Shown here: in pieces, positions 8,536-16,239 of the stretch | Layout of the letters: each line of letters starts with the position of its first letter | How positions within the stretch are numbered: the stretch's first letter is position 1 | Assembly: GCA_905372355.1 (NCBI GenBank) | Contig: CAJPOT010000011.1 | Coordinates: 1-64,000, forward strand | DNA length: 64,000 nucleotides | From: an uncultured Selenomonas sp. | Lineage (GTDB): Bacteria > Bacillota > Negativicutes > Selenomonadales > Selenomonadaceae | Reading direction: 5' to 3' | The notes under the pieces: generated by a model | Databases searched by the model: none | What the model saw: only the letters and a program-made list of their open reading frames with translations | Told to the model about the DNA's origin: nothing | Made by a program: the position numbers and the translations under genes

Positions 8536-8578
8536 ATCGTTATATTCATATATTACGATATAGCGATTTATATGTCAA
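8536..8578 (-). promoter_or_regulatory. Promoter and operator of the arsR / CoA-disulfide reductase operon
   Basis: Minus strand: -35 TTGACA (8573-8578), 17-bp spacer, -10 TAATAT (8550-8555). An inverted repeat, ATCGTTATAT (8536-8545) with ATATAGCGAT (8558-8567), 9 of 10 positions matching, overlaps the -10 and spacer, an ideal repressor site. Confidence 0.8.
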
Positions 8579-8671
8579 GAAAAACTCCCCCCTCATCGAG
8601 CGATTTCAGCAAATACGAAAAATCCGTCCGTCCAGCAAGCAACGCATTTAATCGAGTTGTCAACATACCGG

Positions 8672-8875
8672 CTACTCCCAGTCGATATCATCATGCGATA
8701 CGGTTTTTCCACACATATATTCCTGCATAGCGATGTGATGCGCCTCCCTGTCGTCCTCTGACGCAAAATCCTCCATCTCTTTCGGCAAGAATCGCCTCAC
8801 GACCTCCAGAAGAATCGGCAATTCGCGGTCCGGAATGAACTCTATCATCTCCACAATCTGAGCTTTTACCGTCAT
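8672..8875 (-). CDS. Antitoxin partner of the RelE/HigB-like toxin
   Basis: 67-residue, acidic, helix-rich protein (KAQIVEMIEFIPDRELPIL ... DDREAHHIAMQEYM ... HDDIDWE). It resembles small RelB/DUF2281-type antitoxins in length and in its acidic C-terminus, though I do not see a definite DNA-binding motif. Its ATG overlaps the toxin stop in an ATGA junction, so translation is coupled. The order toxin-then-antitoxin is that of higBA and some relBE-like loci. The function is inferred from position. Confidence 0.65.
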   Translation of the reverse strand: MTVKAQIVEMIEFIPDRELPILLEVVRRFLPKEMEDFASEDDREAHHIAMQEYMCGKTVSHDDIDWE

Positions 8876-9123
8876 AGCAGGAAACCTCCCTTGTAGACAT
8901 CGCCTCGCGGCGCAATTTTTTCAATCAAGAGTGTATCCTTTGCAGGATATGAAAATACGATTCGCCAACCTCCAACGCGCAGCCGATAGAGTTCGTCACT
9001 CCCCTTGAGTCGTTTCACATCGCCTTGCGGCAGACCTTCAATTGCCTGTTTGATGCGCTGTTTCGTCGGCCTGTCCATCGTCTCAATGCTCTTTACCGCA
9101 AGTTTTGCATATTGTATCTTCAT
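8872..9123 (-). CDS. RelE/ParE-superfamily toxin
   Basis: 83 residues of the RelE fold: KIQYAKLAVKSIETMDRPTKQ (helices 1-2), then VKRLKGSDELYRLRVGGWRIVFSY and the C-terminal LIEKIAPRGDVYKG. The L..L.G....R.RvG..Riif pattern is characteristic of ribosome-dependent mRNA interferases. The basic residues needed for RNA cleavage (Lys, Arg) are present, so it may be active. The start ATG 9123 follows GAGG at 9 nt; a longer frame lacks support. It overlaps the antitoxin by 4 nt. Confidence 0.85.
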   Translation of the reverse strand: MKIQYAKLAVKSIETMDRPTKQRIKQAIEGLPQGDVKRLKGSDELYRLRVGGWRIVFSYPAKDTLLIEKIAPRGDVYKGGFLL

Positions 9124-9192
9124 GGATAGATTCCTCTTCTCAGCAAAGCCGCAAACATCAAGTCGCAAGATCCTTTCCGCTAAGGAAATTAT

Positions 9193-9228
9193 AGCAAAAA
9201 GAGATGGCGGATGCCATCTCTTTTTGCT
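9193..9228 (-). terminator. Intrinsic terminator of the smpB operon
   Basis: A perfect 16-bp stem, AGCAAAAAGAGATGGC / GCCATCTCTTTTTGCT, with a 4-nt loop lies 5 bp after the smpB stop. A T-rich tract on the minus strand completes it. Confidence 0.9.
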
Positions 9229-9232
9229 GTAT

Positions 9233-9709
9233 TCACCGACCCTTGCCGTGATCCTTCAAGGCGCGCTCGATGTCGCGCTTGGCGGCCTTTGCCGCGAGGT
9301 CGCGGCGTTTGTCATAATTGTGCTTGCCGCTTGCAAGTGCGAGTTCGAGCTTCGCCCTGCCCTTCGAGAAGTAGAGCTTCAGCGGCACGAGCGTGAAGCC
9401 CTTCTCGCGCGTCTTGGAGAAGAGTTTGACGATCTCCGCCTTGTGCATGAGGAGCTTTCGCTTCCTGAGCGGCTCGTGGTTGAAGATGTTGCCCTGCTCG
9501 TAGGGGCTGATGTGCATGTTCTCCACGAAAATCTCGCCGTTCTTGATCGAGGCGAAGCTGTCCTTGAGGTTCACTCTTCCCGCACGCAGGGATTTGACCT
9601 CCGTGCCCTGCAGCACGAGTCCCGTCTCAAAGGTTTCGTGTATGAAATAGTCGTGACGCGCCTTGCGGTTTTCCGCGACGATCTTCACGCCGTCGTTCTT
9701 GCGTCCCAT
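9233..9709 (-). CDS. smpB: SsrA-binding protein SmpB
   Basis: 158 residues, full length. SmpB landmarks are all present: [13 protein letters not shown] at the start, [45 protein letters not shown] and [24 protein letters not shown], ending in a basic tail. It binds tmRNA and delivers it to stalled ribosomes for trans-translation. It is the last gene of the secG-esterase-thioesterase-rnr-smpB cluster, an order conserved in Firmicutes. No tmRNA gene was seen next to it in this window. Confidence 0.98.
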   Translation of the reverse strand: MGRKNDGVKIVAENRKARHDYFIHETFETGLVLQGTEVKSLRAGRVNLKDSFASIKNGEIFVENMHISPYEQGNIFNHEPLRKRKLLMHKAEIVKLFSKTREKGFTLVPLKLYFSKGRAKLELALASGKHNYDKRRDLAAKAAKRDIERALKDHGKGR

Positions 9710-9764
9710 CGCTTCCCCCCTGCTTCCTTATGCGGCAATCGCCGCTTCCTGCAGCATCCCTGCA

Positions 9765-12368
9765 TCAATCGCTGTTCGCCGTCGCGCGCTGCGTCTTGTT
9801 GTGCGGGCGGCGCTTCTTTTCCGGCTTGGGCGCAGACTTCTTGCCCTTCTTGCGCAAGTCCTTCGGCGGCTTCATCCAGAACGCCTTGGGGCGGCTGCTG
9901 CTCGACTCGTCGGCGAGAGCGCCCTGCCTTTCCGCCTGGAATCTTTCCGGCCGCTTCGCGCCGCGCCCTTTGTCGTGCGGCTTCGCACCCTTATGTCCCT
10001 TGCCGTGCGGCTTGCGTTCACCCGGTTCCGCAGGGGCGGATGTCTTCTCCGGACGCTTGTCGCCCTTCACATCGGCGATGATCTCATCCGTACGCTTTTC
10101 TTTCGCCGCCTTCCGACCTCTGCCCTTTTTCGAGCGTGCATCCTTCTTCGCGCCCTTTTCTTTCAAAAATTCGCCGCGCTTTACGCCGCCTTCCTCGGGC
10201 TTCTTCTTCGCAGCGACAAAAACGCCGTTGTCCTCCAAGATGAAGTCGAGGTTGCGCTCGGCAATATTGGCACGCACGAGCACGACGCGCACAGGCTCGC
10301 CGAGGCGGTAGGAGACGTGCGTCGCGCCGCCGACGAGCGCGTAGAGGTCTTCGCGGTACTCGTAGTAGTCGTTGACCATGCTCGATACGTGCACGAGTCC
10401 TTCGACGCCGTTTTCCAGCTCGCAGAAGATGCCGAACGCCGTGACGCCGCTGATGACGGCGTCGAAAGCGTCGCCGACAAACTGCGCCATGTACTCGATC
10501 TTCTTCATGTCCTGCGTCTCGCGCTCCGCCTCGATGGCGATGCGCTCACGCGCCGAGGTGTGCTCGGCGATCTCGGGCAAGAGGCTCCTCAGGCGCTCCT
10601 GCCGCTCGGCCGCGATCGTGCCCGTCGCAAACGTTTCGCGCAGCAGACGATGCACGATGAGGTCGGGATAGCGGCGGATCGGCGACGTGAAGTGCGTGTA
10701 GTGACGCGCGGCGAGTCCGTAGTGACCGAGCGGCGCATCGGCATAACGCGCCTGCTGCATCGAACGCAGCGAGACGGCGCTGACGATGCGCTCCTCAGGC
10801 CTTCCCTTGACCTTTTCCAAGACCTGCTGCACGTCCTTCGGCGCTACCTCGCCCGCCTCGTTCGGCACGAGGTGCAGCGAGAACGTCGCCAGAAGGTTGT
10901 TCAGGCGCTCGATCTTCTCGTCCGACGGCTGCTCGTGCACGCGGTAAAGGAACGGCTGCTCCTTCTTCTCCATGTGCTCCGCGACGGTCTCGTTCGCCGC
11001 GAGCATGCACTGCTCGATCATCGACTCCGCGAGCGACCCCGTGCGCTTGATAAGCGCGACGGGCTTGCCGCTCTCGTCGAGCTTCACCTTGATCTCGGGC
11101 ACGTCGAAGCCGATGGAACCGCGCTCATGCCGCGCCTTTTCCATCGCATCATGCACCTCGCGAAGAGGTGTGAGAAGCGGCAGGAGGTCGGCGTTCTCCG
11201 TGCGCACCGCCTCCGCTCCCTCGGCGAAGATCTCGTTGACGAGCGTATAGGTCAGGCGGCGATAGACGTGAATGACGACGGGCAGGATCTCGTAGCTCTT
11301 GACGAGTCCGTCCGCGCCGATCTCCATCTCGCACGCCATCGCCAGGCGGTCTTCGCCCGCGTTCAGGCTGCATATACCGTTCGACAGCTTCTTCGGCAGC
11401 ATGGGAATCACGCGGTCGACGAGGTAGACGCTCGTGCCGCGTGCACGCGCCTCGCGGTCGAGCGGCGAATTCTCGCGCACATACCAGCTGACGTCGGCGA
11501 TGTAGACGCCGAGGAAGAAGCTGCCGTCCGCACGCCGTTCGGCGTAAACGCCGTCGTCCAAGTCCTTCGCGTCCTCGCCGTCGATCGTCACGATGCGAAA
11601 ACCGCGGCGGTCGCGCCTGCCGCTGAATTCTTCTGGCGAGACGGCGTCCTCGATCGCTGCCGCCTCTGCCGCCACATCGGCGGGAAACTCCTCCGAAAGC
11701 CCGTATTGGCTCATGACGGAGAGCACGTCGACGCCCGGCTCGCCCGCGCGGCCGAGGATTTCCTCCACCTCGCCCTCGGCGTTCCTCCTGCCCGCCGGCC
11801 ACTTCGTGATGCGCACGACGACCTTCATGCCCGCCTTTGCGCCATGCACGGCGCCCTTAGGGATAAAGATGTCTTGCCCGATCTTCTTGTCATCGGGCGT
11901 CACGAAGCCGAAGTGACGGCTCTCCTCGAACGTGCCGACAATCTGCTCGTTGGCTCGCTCGACGATGCGGATGATCTCGCCCTCGCGCGAGCGTCCGGCA
12001 ATCTCCGACGGCGAAATCCTCGCGACGACGCGGTCACCGTTCATCGCACCGCCGAGACTCACGCCCGGCACGAAGATGTCGCTGTCCGTCTCCTTCTCGC
12101 GCACCTCGGGGATGATGAAGCCGAACCCCTTCACCGACATCGAGAGCCTGCCGACGACGAGATTCATGCGCTCGGGCACGCCGAAGCGTTCGTGGCGCGT
12201 CTTGATGACAGCCGCAGTCTTCTCCAGCTCTTCCAAAGCCGTCCAGAAGAGCGCGAGTTCTTCTTGCGCGAGATTCATGGCGGCGGCGAGATCGTCCGCC
12301 GTCAGCGGCTTGTACGCCGCCGTGCGCATGTAGTTTACGATGCGCTCCTGCAATTCATTTTGTTCCAT
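9765..12368 (-). CDS. rnr: Ribonuclease R
   Basis: 867 residues. The order is an N-terminal winged helix (about 1-65), two cold-shock domains (VGRLSMSVKGFGFIIPE ... IVGTFEESRHFGFVTPDD), and an RNB catalytic core with the Asp cluster DGEDAKDLDD and GVYIADVSWYV...REARARGTSVYL. A C-terminal S1 domain (DAVISGVTAFGIFCELENG..GLVHVSSM) and a very Lys/Arg-rich tail of about 150 residues complete it. It degrades structured RNA 3' to 5' and partners with tmRNA/SmpB. Its ATG overlaps the thioesterase stop by 14 nt. The basic tail is longer than in most homologues. Confidence 0.98.
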   Translation of the reverse strand: MEQNELQERIVNYMRTAAYKPLTADDLAAAMNLAQEELALFWTALEELEKTAAVIKTRHERFGVPERMNLVVGRLSMSVKGFGFIIPEVREKETDSDIFVPGVSLGGAMNGDRVVARISPSEIAGRSREGEIIRIVERANEQIVGTFEESRHFGFVTPDDKKIGQDIFIPKGAVHGAKAGMKVVVRITKWPAGRRNAEGEVEEILGRAGEPGVDVLSVMSQYGLSEEFPADVAAEAAAIEDAVSPEEFSGRRDRRGFRIVTIDGEDAKDLDDGVYAERRADGSFFLGVYIADVSWYVRENSPLDREARARGTSVYLVDRVIPMLPKKLSNGICSLNAGEDRLAMACEMEIGADGLVKSYEILPVVIHVYRRLTYTLVNEIFAEGAEAVRTENADLLPLLTPLREVHDAMEKARHERGSIGFDVPEIKVKLDESGKPVALIKRTGSLAESMIEQCMLAANETVAEHMEKKEQPFLYRVHEQPSDEKIERLNNLLATFSLHLVPNEAGEVAPKDVQQVLEKVKGRPEERIVSAVSLRSMQQARYADAPLGHYGLAARHYTHFTSPIRRYPDLIVHRLLRETFATGTIAAERQERLRSLLPEIAEHTSARERIAIEAERETQDMKKIEYMAQFVGDAFDAVISGVTAFGIFCELENGVEGLVHVSSMVNDYYEYREDLYALVGGATHVSYRLGEPVRVVLVRANIAERNLDFILEDNGVFVAAKKKPEEGGVKRGEFLKEKGAKKDARSKKGRGRKAAKEKRTDEIIADVKGDKRPEKTSAPAEPGERKPHGKGHKGAKPHDKGRGAKRPERFQAERQGALADESSSSRPKAFWMKPPKDLRKKGKKSAPKPEKKRRPHNKTQRATANSD

Positions 12369-12780
12369 TCATTTCTCCTACCAGCGCCATCTTCGCCGTC
12401 GCTTCCGCAAGCACGGTGCCATCAGCGAGCGAAAGTTTGGCGCGCATGTTCACGAACCCCTTGCGGCGGCTCTCCTCCCATCCCTCGATCAAAAGCTCCT
12501 CGCCGACGGGCGCAGGATTTCGATAGCGCACGGCCAGACGCGCCGTCACAGCCCGCTCGCCGAGTCCGTCGTAGAGATAGCCGCCCATCGCCTCATCGAG
12601 CAGCGTCGTGACGATGCCGCCGTGCACGATGCCGCTGTATCCCTGGTACTCGGGCGCAAGCGTCTTGCGCGCCCGGAATTTCCCGTCCGCCAGCTGAAAC
12701 TCCAGATGAAGCCCGATGGGATTCTTCGGTCCGCAGGCAAAGCAGTAGTCCTCACCCTGCCCGATCTTTTCGTATGGCAT
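12355..12780 (-). CDS. PaaI-type hotdog thioesterase
   Basis: 141 residues of the hotdog fold. CFACGPKNPIGLHLEF near the start, and YSGIVHGGIVTTLLDEAMG carrying the HGG..T..D catalytic signature, mark the acyl-CoA thioesterase family. The start ATG 12780 has a GAAGGAAA site at 8 nt; a longer frame to 12807 would overlap the esterase stop. It lies between the esterase and rnr in the conserved cluster, overlapping rnr by 14 nt. The acyl substrate is unknown. Confidence 0.9.
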   Translation of the reverse strand: MPYEKIGQGEDYCFACGPKNPIGLHLEFQLADGKFRARKTLAPEYQGYSGIVHGGIVTTLLDEAMGGYLYDGLGERAVTARLAVRYRNPAPVGEELLIEGWEESRRKGFVNMRAKLSLADGTVLAEATAKMALVGEMNGTK

Positions 12781-12803
12781 AAATCGTTTCCTTCCCCATT
12801 CTC

Positions 12804-13553
12804 TCAAACGCTCCCCATCTCGCGCAAAAACGATGCCGTGCGCCGGAAGACCGCCCGTCGCTCAGCGTCGAGCATCACGAGATGACCCGAGCGCACGAGC
12901 CAAAGAACTTCCTTATGGGCCGCCCCCACATGGTCATAGATATAGCGGAGGCTTCTCCTGTGCGCCGTGCGGTCGTGCAGCGAGTGCACGAGGAGGAGCG
13001 GTGCGTGTACCTTTGGCAGCAGCGCCTTGACATGCTCGATGAAGCCGACGAGTTCGTGGATGGCGACGAGCGGCATCCTGTCATACGTCACATTGCAGAA
13101 CTCGGGCACGTCGCGCAGAGACTTGCGCAGTTTCGGATGAAACCTGCCGATGCACGCGCTGCGCGGCGGCAGGTGCTTCATGCCGCGCCCCTCGTCAATG
13201 AAGATCGGTGCTGCGAGCGTCACGACGCCCGTGACGCGCTTTTGCGCCGCGAGACGGAGCGCCAGCAAAGCCCCCATCGAATGTCCGACGACAGAAATGC
13301 GCGGCACGAGCCCTGAAAGAATCGCATAGCCGTCGAGAGCCGAATCGTACCAGTCCTCAGCGTCCGTATGTGCCAAATCCTCGGGACTCGTGCCGTGCCC
13401 GGCGAGGCGCGGGCAAAGCACCGTATGACCTGCACGATGAAGGGCTTCGGCGAGAAGCCGCATCTCGGGCGGCATGCCCGTGAAGCCGTGCAGGAGCAGC
13501 ACGCCGTGCGGGCCGCCCGACAAAAGGAAAGGCTCCGCTCCCTCGATGATCAT
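12804..13553 (-). CDS. Carboxylesterase, alpha/beta hydrolase (Est30-like)
   Basis: 249 residues. The oxyanion motif HGFTGMPPEM follows strand 3, the nucleophile elbow is GHSMGALLALRLA, an Asp is in LVHSLHDRT and the catalytic His is in RSGHLVMLDAER. This matches monoacylglycerol lipase/carboxylesterase proteins that sit between secG and rnr in many Firmicutes. The start ATG 13553 follows GGAGGGG; the longer frame to 13652 is unsupported and overlaps a hairpin region. It is cytosolic, as no signal peptide is present. Confidence 0.92.
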   Translation of the reverse strand: MIIEGAEPFLLSGGPHGVLLLHGFTGMPPEMRLLAEALHRAGHTVLCPRLAGHGTSPEDLAHTDAEDWYDSALDGYAILSGLVPRISVVGHSMGALLALRLAAQKRVTGVVTLAAPIFIDEGRGMKHLPPRSACIGRFHPKLRKSLRDVPEFCNVTYDRMPLVAIHELVGFIEHVKALLPKVHAPLLLVHSLHDRTAHRRSLRYIYDHVGAAHKEVLWLVRSGHLVMLDAERRAVFRRTASFLREMGSV

Positions 13554-13666
13554 CGCTGCACCCCTCCCTCGACGGCCGAAGGGAAAAGCCCCACAAGCCG
13601 CGCCCCTCCAATAGAAAGAAACGCCCGGCCTTTTGCCGAGCGTCCGCCGCAAACAGCTGCCAAGAA

Positions 13667-13687
13667 AGCGCAGAACCCCTCTGCGCT
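13667..13687 (-). terminator. Intrinsic terminator/attenuator after secG
   Basis: The stem AGCGCAGA/TCTGCGCT (8 bp) with a 5-nt loop and a following TTCTT tract on the minus strand sits 12 bp after the secG stop. It may partly uncouple secG from the downstream esterase-rnr-smpB genes. Confidence 0.7.
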
Positions 13688-13698
13688 CTATGGCCGCC

Positions 13699-13929
13699 CT
13701 ACATCGTCATCTTGGCAATCACGAGCGTAATCGCACCGAAAAGCACCGCCAGAACGACCGTCACACGCGCCAAAAGCGCATCCATGCCGCGCGCCTTCGC
13801 GCTGAACACGGTATCGCCGCCGCCTCCATCGAAGCCGCCCATGCCCGCAGACTTAGGCTCCTGCCCCAAGACGGCAACAATCAGGAGTATGGCGACAAGC
13901 GCATCAAGCACCATCAATAACGTAAGCAA
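13699..13929 (-). CDS. secG: Preprotein translocase subunit SecG
   Basis: 76 residues with two membrane helices (MVLDALVAILLIVAVLGQ and VTVVLAVLFGAITLVIAKM). The intervening conserved loop reads GQEPKSAGMGGFDGGGGDTVF, the SecG hallmark. The start codon is TTG at 13927-13929: GGAGGAGG lies 7 nt upstream and no ATG gives the full first helix. SecG assists SecYEA-dependent export at the inner membrane. It heads the secG-rnr-smpB cluster. Confidence 0.96.
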   Translation of the reverse strand: MLTLLMVLDALVAILLIVAVLGQEPKSAGMGGFDGGGGDTVFSAKARGMDALLARVTVVLAVLFGAITLVIAKMTM

Positions 13930-14010
13930 AAGTGAACCTCCTCCAGATTAGAGAGTCTCTCCTCTCCTCCTTATTATACTATTCTATCATGAAAGCCCGA
14001 GAAGTCAAGA

Positions 14011-14044
14011 AAAAGGCGCGGCCATCAAGCGCCGCGCCTTTTTC
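14011..14044. terminator. Intrinsic terminator (GC-rich stem, A/T flanks)
   Basis: The stem GGCGCGGC/GCCGCGCC is flanked by AAAAA and TTTTTCTT, so it can act in both directions. It serves the zeta-toxin-like gene on the minus strand. It is embedded between two partial copies of the dispersed repeat (about 13988-14010 and 14046-14099). Confidence 0.75.
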
Positions 14045-14045
14045 T

Positions 14046-14099
14046 TATGAAGCCTCAAGAGGTCAAGCCGAAAGTGCAGACCGATTGGCTTTCTCATGC
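14046..14099 (-). repeat. Diverged single copy of the dispersed repeat core
   Basis: Read on the minus strand it gives the GCCAATCGGTCTGC..TTCGGCTTGACCTCTTGAGGCTTCAT pattern of the core seen at 5577-5735, with several substitutions. No tandem partner with linker is present here. Confidence 0.6.
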
Positions 14100-14102
14100 A
14101 AA

Positions 14103-14708
14103 CTACATGCGATGATTCAAGTTTTTCCGCTCCATATTCGCAATCCCTGTTAAAATCTCAATATTTTTCCTTCTCCAGTCATCGCATTCATCAAAAAAGC
14201 ACACATCCTTTCGCTTCTTAAAAATACGGAATGCCTGCGCCTCCGAATTGTCGTAAATATGGCAAATGTCACTCACCGCTACGACCGCAGGAACAAGAGC
14301 CATAGCACGATCATAGCGCGTATAGATTTTCTCTTCTGGAACATCGTGCCCTCCTGAAGCTACGCGCATCTTCACACGGTATACATTGATTCGTGGATCT
14401 GCAGTCAAAACATAATAGCAACGAATAAAATAGCCCGCATCCCTTGCCCGCTCAAGCAAATACAGATTGCGTGATGTGGAGAGCACTGTTTCGAAGCAAA
14501 AATCGCGCAGCTTGCTTAGACATTCTTCGCGCTGATGTTCTGCGATCTGCGCAGCCTTGATGTCGCTGCATTTAAGATTCTTCTTGATTTCATCGGCATT
14601 GATATAGTCCATAATGGGACGCAGAACCTCTGTAAACGTACTCTTGCCCGATCCATTAGGGCCGGCGAAAAGGACAATTTCAGGTTTCTTCCGCGTGCTG
14701 CTCACCAT
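14103..14708 (-). CDS. Zeta-toxin-like P-loop kinase
   Basis: 201 residues. Walker A is VLFAGPNGSGKSTFTE (about 12-27), followed by INADEIKKNL, then ETVLSTSRNLYLLERARDAGY and RVASGGHDVPEEKIYTRY. This order (P-loop, Asp/Glu acceptor site, a G.R..GGH.V....I..R segment) is that of zeta/PezT-like kinases that phosphorylate UDP-N-acetylglucosamine, although many relatives have unknown targets. GGAAGGGG sets ATG 14708. The gene overlaps a 72-residue gene upstream by 29 nt, typical of an antitoxin-toxin pair. Confidence 0.8.
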   Translation of the reverse strand: MVSSTRKKPEIVLFAGPNGSGKSTFTEVLRPIMDYINADEIKKNLKCSDIKAAQIAEHQREECLSKLRDFCFETVLSTSRNLYLLERARDAGYFIRCYYVLTADPRINVYRVKMRVASGGHDVPEEKIYTRYDRAMALVPAVVAVSDICHIYDNSEAQAFRIFKKRKDVCFFDECDDWRRKNIEILTGIANMERKNLNHRM

Positions 14709-14898
14709 AACGCCCCTTCCGCGCACGCTCCGCCACGGGGACGCGCGTGCCATCACTTCTCAGTTCATAGATTTTCTGCGTCTTGCGATCATAGACGATG
14801 CTTGGCACCCCCATAGCCTTGTTCTTCTCAAGCGCAATACGCACCGCCGCATCAACACGTCGCACGACCATTTCATCCGTGATTGCATCTGTTGCCAT
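14680..14898 (-). CDS. Small partner (putative antitoxin) of the zeta-like kinase
   Basis: 72 residues: an N-terminal helix (ITDEMVVRRVDAAVRIALEKN) followed by a beta-like segment (VPSIVYDRKTQKIYELRSDGTRV). The second of two adjacent ATGs (14898) is favoured because GGAGG lies 7 nt before it. I recall similar short proteins preceding zeta-like kinases in Negativicutes but cannot name a family. Translational overlap with the kinase supports a toxin-antitoxin role; this is inference. Confidence 0.6.
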   Translation of the reverse strand: MATDAITDEMVVRRVDAAVRIALEKNKAMGVPSIVYDRKTQKIYELRSDGTRVPVAERARKGRYGEQHAEET

Positions 14899-14970
14899 CA
14901 TGCCGCCTCCTTCAAAAATCTTCCCCTAACTGCCACTATATCACATTTCCCTTTCCGTTTTCAACGAAAA

Positions 14971-15006
14971 GGGACTGTTGCACAGCAATGCATGTGCGAC
15001 AGCCCC
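14971..15006 (-). terminator. Intrinsic terminator of the sugar-binding lipoprotein gene
   Basis: A stem of 14 positions (GGG.CTGT.GCACA / TGTGC.ACAG.CCC) followed by TTTTCG on the minus strand lies 5 bp after the stop codon. Confidence 0.85.
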
Positions 15007-15011
15007 TCCCA

Positions 15012-16040
15012 TCAATATTTTCTTTCCTGTATCGCCATCGGGGCGATTTCTGCCGGATAGACACTGTCCTTGACGAAGACCGTGCGCTCGACCTTCTCGC
15101 CGGCTAAGACCTTCTTCGCCATCTCCATCAAGAGGGGACCCTGCAGCGGGTTGCCTTCGACGGTGCAGTTGCTCTTGCCGTCGATCATCGCCTGGAAGAT
15201 CGCACGCGTGCCGTCGCACGAGACAATCACGATGTCCTGTCCGGGCTTCAATCCTGCCGCCTCGATCGCCTCGATCGCACCGAGCGCCATATCGTCGTTC
15301 TGCGCGAAGAGAATGTCGATCTTGTCCTTGTAGTTCTTGAGCATCTCCGTCATGACCTGCTTGCCGCCGTCCTTCTGGAACGTCGAGTTCTGTGCGACGA
15401 GAATCTCATAAGCGTCCTTGTTCGGCGATGCCGTCATCTCATCGCGAAAGCCCGTGTCGCGTCGCTCGACAACGGACGAACCTGCAGGGCCTTTGATCTC
15501 GGCAATGTTGAACTTCGCACCGCCGTCGCGCGGCTTCTTGCCCTGCGCCTGCATGTAGCCGTCGAGCCAGCGGAACGCCTCGCGCCCTTCGCGCACGGAA
15601 TCCGTGCCGATGCGCATGACGTAGAGGCTATCGTCGTTCGTCTGCAGGTCGCGATCGACGATGATCACGGGAATCTTCGCCGCCTTCGCTTCCTTCAGCA
15701 CCTCATCCCAACCCGTCGCCACGATGGGCGAGAAGGCGATGATGTCGACCTTCTGCGCGATGAACGAGCGGATCGCCCGAATCTGATTCTCCTGCTTGAG
15801 TTCCGCGTTGGAGAACTGCAGTTCGATGCCCGCATCCTCCGCCGCCTGCTTGATCGACGCCGTATGCGCGGCGCGCCATGTGGACTGGGCGCCGATCTGC
15901 GAGTAGCCCATCGTGATCTTGCGGTTTCCGGAACCCGGTTCTGCGCTGCCGACCTTGCTCGCGTCCTGCCCATTCGTCGTACACCCCGCAGCTGCAATCG
16001 CCACGAATGCAGCAAGCAGCAAGGCAAAGATTTTCCTCAT
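15012..16040 (-). CDS. YtfQ-like sugar ABC transporter substrate-binding lipoprotein
   Basis: 342 residues with a lipoprotein signal (RKIFALLLAAFVAIAAAGC). The periplasmic-binding fold follows: ITMGYSQIGAQSTWR, NAELKQENQIRAIRSFIAQ, VDIIAFSPIVATGWDEVL, IPVIIVDRD, LFAQNDDMALGAIEAIE and IVSCDGTRAIFQAMIDG. These segments match galactofuranose/ribose-type binding proteins (YtfQ). No ABC ATPase or permease is adjacent, so it is an orphan that must use a transporter elsewhere or serve chemotaxis. GGAGAGAG sets ATG 16040. A consensus-like promoter lies at 16117-16145. Confidence 0.88.
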   Translation of the reverse strand: MRKIFALLLAAFVAIAAAGCTTNGQDASKVGSAEPGSGNRKITMGYSQIGAQSTWRAAHTASIKQAAEDAGIELQFSNAELKQENQIRAIRSFIAQKVDIIAFSPIVATGWDEVLKEAKAAKIPVIIVDRDLQTNDDSLYVMRIGTDSVREGREAFRWLDGYMQAQGKKPRDGGAKFNIAEIKGPAGSSVVERRDTGFRDEMTASPNKDAYEILVAQNSTFQKDGGKQVMTEMLKNYKDKIDILFAQNDDMALGAIEAIEAAGLKPGQDIVIVSCDGTRAIFQAMIDGKSNCTVEGNPLQGPLLMEMAKKVLAGEKVERTVFVKDSVYPAEIAPMAIQERKY

Positions 16041-16116
16041 ATCGCTCTCTCCTTTTCGCACTCCTTGATACAGGCATAAACCTCCACTATCCAAGGCATA
16101 ACTTAATACTATCTTA

Positions 16117-16145
16117 AATCTAGCATCGAACACCGTTTTTGTCAA
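16117..16145 (-). promoter_or_regulatory. Promoter of the sugar-binding lipoprotein gene
   Basis: Minus strand: -35 TTGACA (16140-16145), 17-bp spacer, -10 TAGATT (16117-16122). The 5' leader is about 70 nt. Confidence 0.75.
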
Positions 16146-16166
16146 TCCATACAATGATAATTTCAG

Positions 16167-16195
16167 TTGACTTATAGACCTTTAGGCCTTAAAAT
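16167..16195 (+). promoter_or_regulatory. Promoter of the acyl-CoA ligase gene
   Basis: Plus strand: -35 TTGACT (16167-16172), 17-bp spacer containing an AGGCCT palindrome, -10 TAAAAT (16190-16195). It is divergent from the lipoprotein promoter with 21 bp between the two -35 boxes. Confidence 0.75.
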
Positions 16196-16239
16196 TCAGC
16201 TATGAGCAATGTTTTTTTCAGAGATAAAGGATGTGTTCC

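Noticed and set aside
8166..8549. N-terminal extension of the CoA-disulfide reductase frame (704 codons in all)
   Set aside because: The extra part is low-complexity Arg/Ser sequence read out of frame across the arsR gene; a good ribosome site marks ATG 8165.
9663..12611. 982-codon plus-strand open frame
   Set aside because: It is entirely antisense to rnr, whose translation shows all RNase R domains. Long antisense frames are expected at this GC content.
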